This document shows, in pieces, positions 1-11,381 of a stretch of 64,000 nucleotides of DNA (position 1 is its first letter; each line of letters begins with the position of its first letter). The notes under the pieces were generated by a model. That model did no database searches. It had not been told where the DNA came from and saw nothing but the letters and a program-made list of their open reading frames with translations. This DNA comes from Echinococcus granulosus (Eukaryota > Platyhelminthes > Cestoda > Cyclophyllidea > Taeniidae), in the NCBI RefSeq assembly GCF_000524195.1, contig NW_020170398.1:1149665-1213664 (forward strand), read 5' to 3'. The position numbers and the translations under genes were made by a program.

Positions 1-3000
1 CTTAATGAGGATGAGATTCCAATTCTAATTACGTGTAACGCTTTTTTTCACGAAAAAGGAAGAGCAACAAGCCCTTTTCCTAAATTCATGATCTGTTTTA
101 AAAGAGACTAACAAGATGTTTACGTGCTAATTTCCCATCCTGAAAATACTGCATGGGAGATCTGAGCTGAGACCGACTACCTTTAGAGAGAGAGAAATGT
201 GCTCGACTGACCTGGGTGTGGTCAACAAAAGCACACATGAAATATAAAAGAACTTGAAAAGCTCCACTCCGACAGACAATTTAAATCTTGAAAATGAGCC
301 ACGTGAGAGGAGTGATCCAAGACCGGGATAAAGGGTAATTATGAAGTGGGCCGGAAGTTGATGCTACTGTTCAATCGCCGCGTACAACAACTTTATGTAG
401 GCTAGCACTACAACAGAGGATGATGAAAAACAAATGAACGTGAAGGGGAGGCACAAATGGTGACATTATGTCCTGGAGGCTTACATAGTTTCATAGTTAC
501 ATAGTTTCAGCCTCCTAACCACCGTCTGAAACAGTACCCCTTATGCCGGGTGGTGGCATGCATGGCAATTAACTAACTTGAGCCATCCAGTGAATTGAAA
601 GCTATCTACCTACAAGGCTGCGGGAGACATTCACTGGGTACAGTCTGGTGGGGATGCAGAGGAATGGAAAAAGCCATCACAGCCTCATGGAAAGTACCCG
701 ACTGCAGATTATGCCACGACATTTACATCGACAAATGTAACGAAACTGGCACTCATGATTGTACTTTCACCATGACATTGAATATGATTGGCAAAGGTGA
801 ATAGTACCATTTCTTTTAACGAAATGACGTAGAAAGACTTGAACAGTGACACTAGAATGAGGATTGTGTAGAAAATGGGCTTATTGATGATAGGATTTGG
901 GGAAAAAGCAGAACGAAAAAACAAAGGCTAAAGCATGATTGACAGCGGCTTCATTCGCATTATTATTCCTAGCACAGCACATCACAAATTCCCGATGTGT
1001 ACACACACCCATAATACGCAATCTCTTTCGTTATATCCGAGTTATACATTTTAAAAAAACGTCTCAATAAACAAAATGAATAAAAAAGCTAAATTCTAGA
1101 CGCTTCAGGGATGAGTTGTCCATTTAGGGAATATCATATTGCAATCAAGATGAGCAACAACGTCTTTAAGTCGACGTATCATAAAACGAAGGAGGTATAT
1201 CTACGAAAATCAACTCAGAACGCCAAATAAGAAGGTCCATTTGGAAAATAACTTGATAATTCACAAAACTCGCAAATTAATGATAGCATTGGCAATAATT
1301 TTGACGCATATTGGCTCTTGGGTGTAATTGAAACAAGGTACATTGGACGCGAAAAAAAAACATTACTAATTTTTTTAATGGCCAATCACATCGAAGTAAC
1401 CTTGGGAACAGGAACTACTGGGGCTCATAAAAGGTATGGTGTTGTTGCGTGTTGGCGTTGGCTCTAATTGAACATAATGCCAACACTATCGACACCAACA
1501 CCGCCATCACTTAGCTCTAATAATTTCGTCTGTGTTTCGCAATCCTTCAAAGCCAGCCCTGCCGTACCACTTAAATAAACGTCTTGTAGCTGACCTTAGT
1601 AGTCTATATGAAGCGTAGCCACTTCAACAGAAGGTCTCCTTCAAGTTAGGTTGGGACTGACAACCAAGGAAGTAAGCAAATCGGACCAACCGAGCGAGAC
1701 CCAGACTAAGGAACCTGTTTGCGTTGTACTTCCAGAAGCAAACAAAACCTAAGAATCGGTCATCACTCCGTGTTGCATAAGCTGGAGGAAACGGGACTTC
1801 TGAGTAATGAAAATGTGATGGGCTAGACATAGGACCCTCCTAATGGCCGCTATCACTGTTGCTTTCGTGGAAGCTGAACTCAAAGTGTATCAACTGCCCA
1901 ATGAATAAAGGAGAGTGTGGTGACTCACATCAGGAGGATGAAGTAAAATAAGTCGACCTTCAACGTGGGTTCAAACTGGAATCCGTGACGGAATGTACGT
2001 GGTATTCCAGCGAAATGGAATATCTAGATCTAACAGATCTCCCTATCGAAATGAACTGAAAACATTTCTACATAGTGGGGTATACCTGGCACATTTTCAC
2101 CGCTTCCACGCCATAGAAAGTTGCATAGGCGGCAACCTAGGCACAAAAGTGATATGGAGAGCTGTGAGGGAAGTACTGAGAAAATTGCGTTGGAGTTAGG
2201 TAACTACTGCGTTCAAAGCAATCCGGTAACGGGGTGGGGCCTGGATTTAACTATGAAATGTACTAGCAGCATATAGATAGAAAAAAAGTTAACAAACAGT
2301 GGAACCCGGGAATCCAGCATCTCCTCATATCGAAATACGGTGAGAAAAGTATGCTTTTAAGCGATAAAAGCACGATAGGCAGCATCCACCTCCTTATCTG
2401 GACTTCAAGGGAAGATGATCTCAAAATGCGCCAAAAATAGCATTGACCGAAAAGTGAGGAATCAAAAAAGCAAAATTGACTCTTTGAATCGGTCTAAAGC
2501 ATGGCCAGCTACAGAGCGAAACCCGGATTGAGCGAATAGCCTCCTTACAGTGCCTTGGCCGCAGCAACGAACAAATACTGAAGCAACATGTGTTACTTGA
2601 TAGGGAATATTTCTATGATTGGAAGACAGAGACGAATCACCCAGCTGTTAAGAACCTTTTCCAAAAAATTGTAAAAACCACAAAATCCTCCCTCACTCCA
2701 CGGAATTTCATCCTTCAGTTGTTCTGCGCCGGGAATGAAACTCGTACAGAGAGATTATACAAGATAGCGGTGAAATTGTTATCGTTATCACGAGGTGAGA
2801 GAATAGCAATGAACCAAAAGTGGCTCCCTCTCTAAATCACCTCAAACAAACGAGTTTAGCCTTCAAGCAGGTATCTTCACGATGATTGTTTAGCAGTTTG
2901 AACGTCTTTCCAAAAAAAAAGAGTAAAAGAGAAGCACCACCGCAGGCTCTGATACCTCTATACTGCGCGAGAAACTGGGAAGACAATGCACAAATACTGG

Positions 3001-3181
3001 AGGGGCACAAGGACACTAAGGAATTAAAAATGCAAACTTTAAAAATCTGTTTTATACGACGATTTGGTCCCGAGGCAAGGGTAAACAATCCGGAAATTGA
3101 TCACTCCCTCAAAAAGGGTGAGAAAATCAACAACTCTCTCAGCCAATAAAAGCCTGTCAGCTACAGGGAACATGGGGGGTT

Positions 3182-3216
3182 GGGGGAGAGAGAGGGAGGG
3201 AGGGGGTGGGAGAGGA
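3182..3216. repeat. G/A-rich low-complexity tract
   Basis: The plus strand is almost only G and A (units such as gggagaga and gggagg). It gives rise to proline/serine-rich minus-strand ORFs that are not considered genes. Confidence 0.8.
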
Positions 3217-3334
3217 TTCAAATAGAAATGAACCACAAACAAACACATGCATCCACAATGCGCTGAACGTGAACATACATGCACACGGAACATACGAAGG
3301 GGGGTTTACTGTCGGGTAAACAAGCACGACTACT

Positions 3335-3418
3335 GCTGTTGATAGTACTGTTGGTTGTGGTGCTGGTAGAGATGATGTTGTTGCTGGTGTTGGTGGTGGT
3401 GATGATGATGATGATGAA
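3335..3418. repeat. Imperfect trinucleotide tract (GTT/GTG/GAT)n
   Basis: A trinucleotide-biased stretch that ends in several perfect GAT units. All three plus frames and their complements stay open because of composition, so the ORFs over it are dismissed. Confidence 0.75.
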
Positions 3419-5161
3419 ACACACGCGCGCGCAATCGTGCATTTGTGCGCAGCACACAGGCAGCACAACAGAGTAGTGGTAGTGGTGGCGGTGGAGGCGG
3501 AAAGAAACCAATCTCTCCATGAAGCTGGTAATTTGATTATCCGTCACCACCGCGTGTGCGCTTGTGTGCTGTGTGTGAACTAGAGTGTGCAAAGCAGAGA
3601 CCAACGGATTGCGATTTCAGCAGTGGTAATGGACTCAAGCGCTATTGGTGCTGGTATTGCCGCTGTAGCAGCTCTTATCGTAACCACCATCCACTTTCAC
3701 TCGACAGAGACCCTCAGCAAACAGAAACCATCACAAGTGGAAGAAGAAGAGGAGCTAATTCTCAAAGGAACGCTAGTAATTGATGTAGTCGTAGACGCCG
3801 ATGTAAAGGAATTGAACCATCGTCATTCAATTGAACGATCTTCTGGTTACCGATTCTTGAATTCAAACCAAGTAATTGGGGGAGAAAGGAGTCCTTCAGA
3901 TCCTGATGCGGCAAACTTACGCTGAGAAGCGAGCAGAAATGCCGGAATACAAGATGGCCTGCGACTGAAGGAACATGGGTCACCAAGTCAAGCTACTTAA
4001 GGAAAGCTATAGTCGAATTCGTTGCAGCTTCTGCGTGGAGGAGAGATCGCTCACTGTTATTTATGAAATATTGGGGCTGAACCAGAGTTGGAAACGTAGT
4101 TTAGGACAAGTGAGATCATTGTCAAGACATAACAGCAGGCGGGAGGATATGGCTACAGGCAAAAAAAAAAACGCGATAGTCGAAATTCATACAAGCTTTT
4201 CCCCAGACAAAAACAGAAAAAGTGATTTTTGTGGTCATCTGTGGTAAATGAGAAACCATTCAAGCGATTTCACCCTGGTTGCATGACACGGCTCCTCCAA
4301 AGGTGATACGATGAAACACAGAGGAGGAGTGAAAAATAATCCGGGTCCGGATCGAGAGCTGCTCAATTAATTTACAGAAAAAGCAAACACAGAAAAGTCA
4401 AAGACCTACCACACATGTACAATTTGATATCACGAAGACAAGAACTGTTTTAAAAGAGCATTATAATGCGGGAAAATAGACTTTTAGCTAGAAGAATAGT
4501 AACTTTGGCATCCTTCTCTTTAACCAAATGGAGGCAAGAAGTAGACTCCGCAGCCGCTCTAATGACAGCCCAAGAATTTCAGTAAACTTTATTTAGGAAA
4601 TTTTAAAGGTGGAGTTATAAAAATGACTTCCAGAGAAATTTGGAACCAGGTAAGGAAAAATTTAGACTGGAGACCCAAGGTGAGACGACACCCGAACTTC
4701 GAAATCGCCCTAGCTTCAAAATAAGATTCGCTGAACAAGGATCAAACATTTTAAGAAGGGAAGAGGAAGAAATGTGATGAACCGTGAAAATAATCTGAAA
4801 GCCAAGACCAAATCGTAAGAACCCTTTCCGCTCTCTACGTTTTGTACTCTCTAGGTCATTCTACACGTGGATCGTCGCACATTGGCTGGAGTGGCGGTAG
4901 TAGTGTCTTAAAATGGTAGGCAAAAAGCAGAAGCAGAGATCTGCCGACCACACAAGATCAGCATTAATTTAAAGTCAGCGCTATTCCTTCAGGTTAATTC
5001 ATCATACGGAGCCAACCCCATTCCGTGGTGCTTGTTTACGCTCAGTCCAAGACGGATATTTACATGATAGTCTAACACCACCCAATGCCTGGGGTTGTCA
5101 GCTCAGAACCGACACCTGCTGGGAAGATGATTGGCTTATTTTCAAGATCTAAATCACATAC

Positions 5162-5544
5162 CATGAAGGCATCAAACACTGCTTGGGGGTGTTTATTGAC
5201 AACATCACGAACCCACAGATGGGACAAATCATGAAAGCAAGACGTGAAGAGCCGGTATAGACCCCCTAAAAATAAGTAGAAAGGACAGAGGAGAGAAGGC
5301 AACACTCACGTTGAGAGGGCAAACCGGAACGAAGAGAACGAGGTGGTGGTGGAATGATACTGTAGCCGGCCTGCGCAAGGGCCTTAAGGACAATGACGAG
5401 GGCGACGGAGCTGGCACGGAATCGGATGTGCTGGGGCCGCACACAGAGCTCCTGGCTGCAAGTGTGCACCATGATATTCGTGTCAGTGCTCGACATCGGT
5501 AGTCCGTGGTACAGCATCCCCACTATTGTGTCCAGCCTCCACAC
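5162..5544 (-). CDS. Two-exon fragment, possibly the C-terminal cyclin fold of a cyclin D
   Basis: Two exons on the minus strand, 5544-5310 and 5265-5162, are separated by a 44-nt intron with GTGAGT donor and TTTTTAG acceptor, and phases agree. The first follows a TTTTGTAG acceptor and the last ends at a GTATGT donor, so the gene continues on both sides. The joined 113 residues start VWRLDTIVGML, contain QELCVRPQHIRFRASSVALV, and end near HPQAVFDAFM. The pattern (Asp-x-Ile...Leu-Pro...His...Gln...Cys...Phe...Ser...Ala, then YRL) can be aligned by eye with the C-terminal cyclin box and tail of D-type cyclins. That is inference only, since no N-terminal cyclin box was found. It could instead be downstream exons of the Pro/Gln-rich gene starting at 14039, because both are phase 0 at their facing ends. 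The exons are well supported; the function is not. Confidence 0.45.
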
Positions 5545-8500
5545 CTACAAAATACGCACAGCGTAAAGCACCCTCCAAAACCCCTTGGACAAGCCTGGAA
5601 AACGTACTAACGAAATCCATTAGGTATTTAAGGTAGCGAGAATGATCAATGCATATTTAACTTGGAAAAATTAGATGCCATGAATCATTTTAATGGTCAT
5701 TCGACCAATTCCATTGCTGCATTAGCTCTGATGGCTTGTAAAATTGAACCAAATAGTGCACCAAATGCTTGACCCAGGATTCAAACCAATAGAATTAAGG
5801 TGTTAGATCCAAACTAAAACTAATTACTTAAGCCTCATTCGAAGTCAAATGAGAGGAGAAAAATCCAAATCAGGAAGTTGAGCAGGTAATTCCAAAAACC
5901 ATTAAGCCAATAGCGGTTCTGCAATGAATCCAAAGCTACACGCAAATGTTCACAGGTACTTGAACCGAGTGAACACGGGTAGGAGAATTAACGTGGAAAT
6001 TTCACCTTCAAGACACTCACTCCGTTATTATCATCGAATCCATACGAGTCATAATATAAGTAATACCGAAAATTTTGAATAAGTATAAACTATCTCACGT
6101 TTTTGTTGAAAAGGGGAAATAAATATGTAGGAAGGCAAATTGACACCTATTTATTCAGCCAGTAGAATTTGTTTAGCAGGTTCAGAGGATAAGCAAATCA
6201 GTTTGGGGGTGGGCTTCCCTAAAACCAGGAAAGTGAAAACACCAAATGTTAAAAAAAAGTACTATGAATCCGTCATTACAATCAGTAGAAACCGTCAATA
6301 TGGTAGATGATTCGATGTGTCCACTTCGAAGAACCGCGGGGTGATGCCAAAATGCTACTTATACCGTATCCGATGGCCAGAGTAGCTTCCTGTTGTGAAT
6401 GTGGATCAATCTTGTAGATACAGCACATAAGGATCATTTTCAGGAATTACTGGACTATACTCAACAAAGCGACCTTCTTCCGTCTCCGTCTAGAGCGTGA
6501 AACATCTATTTAATTTAAGAACTTGATGCGCCTATTGGATAAATGACAGTACTGTAGTCCACCAAGCTTTCCACCACATGATCGGCTCAACTTCCATCGT
6601 TATGCAAGCCACCTACAGCGAGTTAAAGCAGAAAGTCGACCAAGGCTTCAAGGACGTATCCATCTACTAGGCAATTAGCCATGAAATATTCAATTGTACA
6701 CCAACACTGGCTGTATAATCCTACTCGAAGACAAATGCATGCAGTACATTTATTCAAGCAATAAGTGCGTGATAATATCGGCAAACCAATCTCAACAACG
6801 TCTAGCCAGTCAATATCGAAGAATCAGGAAGAGGGGAGAGGAGTGGGAGACTCCTGGGGAATTGATTGATCAGATAACTTGAAAGAGGCTGTGTGGAGTA
6901 GAATAGCTAGGCTTTGAGACGAATTCGCTATTGAATCTCGTCAATTCGCTTTAATCGGGACCGCTCAAGTAAGACCGTGACTTTTTAAAATTTCCTCGAT
7001 TCGCATAAACTGGGGGTACTGAACGAAGTACTGGGTGTCAATCGCGTCCTACTACTAAGAACCGGGCCAGATGTCGTCGGTTGAGCCAAACACCGCCAAC
7101 GAAGATGGAACGTATGAGAAAGCATGCGGTGATGAAGTGCAGAAGACCTTAAGCACGGTACGGTGATAGGGCACTTAGCCGTAGTAGGACGATTAAAAGG
7201 TGTAAACGATTCAAAAATGGGGTGCATCACGTCGGTGATGATCGTGGCCATAATATTTCACCGCCCACAGCGTCAAAGCCATCCTTGTTAATATTCGTTC
7301 AGTACATGGAGCGCCTGATGGAACCCGTGCCGTCGTGTGACGAAATTACACAAGAGAGAAATCCCTCTCGAAAATTCGTGATTTTGGAAGGTTGGCGCCC
7401 ATGAAGCCTTAATAGAAGGTGCTTTCTGGGCACAAGACACTACCAGCGAGTTACCATGTTGAAAAATAAGTGCAATTTCCGCTCTTTGAAGTCCGTTATT
7501 TCTAATGTAAGGTCAAAAGCTCTAGCCACACTTTAGCACCATACAGACGTTGATGGAATAGTAACCACTTCTAATCGCAATGCTAATGGGATGGACGCAT
7601 TCGTTTCCCATCGCTATAATTTCTTTAAACCACCCTAAATATTAAAATCGTCTTTCGGACAAGGACTTCTTTAATGTTTTAGGTTACTTGCTATGTGCCG
7701 TCGCCATCAAGGAAGCCGCCAATAAGTGACAGAAAATCCACAAAATCGTCCCTGACGAGCGGTTATAAAGCGAATTATGCCTTTCAAATAGCAGTGATGA
7801 TGCAGCTGCACATTAATAAAAGAAAAGATATATTAAGAACAATTAAAACGAAAACGTAAGCAAAAGCTGACTCCTTTCAAATATAAAGGAATTCGATTCA
7901 TATAAAGAGGGATATTTCGAATATACTGACCACCGACTGAGCGGTAAATCAACCACTCCAGGTAAAAAAGTGCAAACACATGGAAATGGGAACACATGGA
8001 AACGTATGGGGTAGTTTATCGGCAAATTTTATTTATCAAAAAAGCAAGCAAGCAAGCAAGCAGTGTGGAAGGAGTGCGGACTACTACTACTACTAACGGC
8101 TCAATCAGTACTACATTTGACGGTGTCATGAGGAGTGGAAAGGGGAGAGAGATGCCACGCGGAGACAACTCGCGCATTCGTCGTGCGCCGTCAGTGTTTG
8201 TGCTGGAGTTGTGAAAAACATGCGGAGGCGTGGAGGCAAGGCGAATGCACACATAAATGCACGACTAGACAAGAGCCGGTGGGAGGGCAAAAGTTGACCA
8301 CGCTTAAATAGATTTTAGAAACCTGAAAAACCAGACAGATATGGAGAAAGGGTAAACGAAATTTTAAGAAGCGAGACAAAATGAACTCCCATCCTAGCTA
8401 CTACAGTGACCCTTCAATGCAGCTTGGCTGCCATCTGTTCAACAAATAAGTCAGTATGATACAGCCTCACAGCATCAAGGAAACCGAGTGTAGGTGGAGG

Positions 8501-11381
8501 TTACAAACCTTAAAAGAGTTAGCACATCAAAGGTTTTTTGGCTGAAAAGTTGCAGATTGCAATAGGTTATTTGATGGGGCTTAAAGTGGAGGCTCGGATT
8601 TGGGGGTATTTATCATTGAAATCGGCAATAAAAAAAAAGATTATTGGGATTTATGATCTTCTACCGCGTACGATTCAGACAGTGTTAAAAAGAACAAATT
8701 GTCCTTAGTAGAGGTTTGAAGAAATTAGACCAAGGAACTGGCGAATTGGGATAAGCGGCTAGCAAATAAAAATGAATTGGTGAGTGAGCAGCAGAAAAAA
8801 ACTCCATTTACAGAATGTACAAGTCTAACCCCAAGATTGGCGCTTCTTTCAACTGAATTAGGATGAAAGGAGTCAGACCTTCTAAGAGGGGCAAAAATTA
8901 GCACAATGTACCGCCGAGACAAAAGCCCGGTTTATAAATAGCTAAGGAAGAGAAAAGGTCATCAAAACAATGCACAGTTAAGCAAAGACGCAGAAAATGA
9001 AGATGCGGAGTAGCTCGACGGTGAAATGACGAAAAAAAAAAATGCGTTTCTAAGGCAAAAGCATACATTTCGTTCCAAGGGTGAAAACATAACATTCGGT
9101 CTACAAAAGAGCAGGCACGCAATAACTTCTCCAAACTTATTTATCGACTTGTCAGAAATGATGATCTGAAAGTATTCAGCTCAAGACCTCCGGAAAATCA
9201 AACAGAAAAACTCAGAAAACTGTGGCCTGTAACAAGACCCTAATGGCAGAAATAGGAGAAATGCTCCGTCTGAACACAAGACTCCCGAGGAGACGGATCT
9301 TGGGGAAATCGAGACCAAAGGGCCCGAAAGTGAGATAGAAGCCTAACCTTAGAGAACAGAATCCAGTGAAGAAGAATACCGTACCGAAAATACGAAGAAA
9401 TCGCAAATAACAAAACTTATGTCCCAGACAAAAAACAGCTAATTCAGCGCTCTACGCTTGAGGAATTTAGTCTATTGAATAATTTCACATAAGAATAACA
9501 TTAAAGACCAAAGAAATGAGACGCATTGATGATTCATGGCAATATAAAACCTCCAGAACATACCACTGAAGGTCTGGGGAAACGGGAAGCACTTCTAGAC
9601 CTAGACAATGCAAACTAGGCTAGACAGGTAGGTGGAAAAAACGGGACTCTTAAGATCTGTGAGAATAGCCAAAACCAGACTGCAAAAGGTGTGGGTTTCA
9701 AAGATTGCAAACATAAAACTCTGGACATTGCCGAAAAACTCTACATTCAATTTACGACTGAAATATTAGAAGGGCATTGCTTCCCAATCCCAATAAGATG
9801 GCGTATATAACAGAAACACAGACCCCTCAACCGTTGGTAGTAGGGAACTTTGAGACGCAAGGGAGGGAGGACCCAATATCAGCTTTTCAGAAGTAAAAAT
9901 GTACGGAAACTCGGGAGAAATGCAAATCAAAAACCGTAAAAAGTAAAAAAAGCTTCTGGGTTTCAATTACACAGCTTACCATGGAGGAAAGGAAGTTCCT
10001 AAAGATAGATTTTTAGATCAGCAAAAAAAGAACCGAAAACTTAAAACTTTATTTTGAAGAGCATGAGGAATACCGATAATATGGCTATTCAACACCAGCA
10101 AGGGACCGATAAATAAAAAAAAACCACCTCAGAACAAAGAGGCTCTGAGTCGGTGGGAGAGGGAGGAGAAAAGAAAAGGTAGTGGGTTAACGCCTCACAC
10201 AAAGAAAACCCATTTCTTGCGTAATCGTCATCTCCGCCACCACCACCGCCTGCCTCCAACATTGCGGCTGCGCTTACGTGCCGCAAATGAAAAGCACGCA
10301 TGCGGGAGCAAGAGAGGCAGGGGAAACGAAAAGTTACTAAAAAAAGGAGTCAGGCGGACGGGCGACGGAAAAAAGAAACAGACAGTGTGAATGAGTCGTC
10401 GACCAGACAAAGCTGTCAGCTAATTTGAGATGCGTATCGAAAGGAAGTTTTCGCACCGAACTAGGGGAAAACACATCTAGTACCCGGAACTAGGGCTACA
10501 TCACATTGCAGTGGGGCTAATTACTTCACACCAAACCAGGTTGACAGAACTCATAAGCAAAAATATTTATCAACACATTCCCTCCAGCGTAGAGAAAGAA
10601 AATCCACTGCCACCACTACCACCACCACAGCTCACGAAAAAAGGTCGTGCTCCCAAAAATCAGGATCTGATGCCAGTTTCCCTAGGCCAGAAACGTACTA
10701 CATGTAATTTATTGCTTTAACCTCAGCTAATTCCTTTTTGAAAAACACTTCGGTACAAACATATTCATCCTAAGCCATTGATGAAGGCAACGCATTGGAT
10801 TTTGTTGTAAATACAATTGTGCCGACAACCCAGTTGATTGCGTTAAGCCCTCACACAGGTGGAACGTGGTTCATGCTTCCAGCCCTCCTGTACTTTTGAA
10901 AAGAAGCTGTTTAGGACCTTTGCAGTCATAGGTGCTGCGAAATTCACCGCCCGACGTTGCCTATTCATTGATGTTTTCTTACATAACAAAGAACGACGAG
11001 GGAAATGCACCACCAGAGGAAACGAAAACACCATGAAAGTTTGGTCCAAACATTGGATTAGTTTCCAAAACAGATTAATATCACACAGATCGCACTTGCT
11101 AACAAAGCAAAGCAACAAAGAACGAAAGGAGAAAGGATTCCATCGTTGATTTTCTTAAGTACTTTCAAATTGAACATGATCACCTACTTTACTTTTATAA
11201 CATTAATAAAAGCACACGTGAATAAACAGAAAAAAGATCCAAAACAGGGGCCACTAAACCTTTTTAAATCAATGGTTTCTTTGAGTACTTAAAAACAAGA
11301 CACCATCCACCAACGGCCAGCACTAAATCATTGTGACACTGAAAAAGCAAAATAAGGTGTTAAAAGGAGGGAAGGAGGTAC
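5545..11381. other. Intron or intergenic DNA without visible exons
   Basis: Nearly 6 kb between the cyclin-like exons and the third exon of the Pro/Gln-rich gene. Only short ORFs of no recognised family were seen. It contains a GCAA tetranucleotide run and a CTA run near 8043-8095, and a short CAC/CCG trinucleotide tract near 10235-10255. If the two flanking exon groups form one gene this is intron; if not, it should hide the first exons of a second gene. Confidence 0.4.
8043..8095. repeat. Microsatellites (AGCA)5 and (CTA)5
   Basis: Five perfect AGCA units at 8043-8062 are followed by non-repeated DNA and then five CTA units at 8081-8095. Confidence 0.85.

Larger units (their letters stand above)
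1..5161. other. Long stretch with no convincing gene
   Basis: No exon with matching splice sites or recognisable protein similarity was found on either strand. The stretch holds purine-rich and GTT/GTG/GAT simple repeats between about 3180 and 3500. It also has a short direct repeat of a catagtttc unit near 488-508, and one 98-codon ORF at 3629-3925 that is discussed as a finding. If the two exons at 5162-5544 belong to a minus-strand gene, its 3' end should lie here, because the last visible exon ends at a donor; that continuation was not found. Confidence 0.4.

Noticed and set aside
3157..3604. Several overlapping minus-strand ORFs rich in Thr, Ser and His
   Set aside because: They are produced by the trinucleotide and purine repeats and carry no domain.
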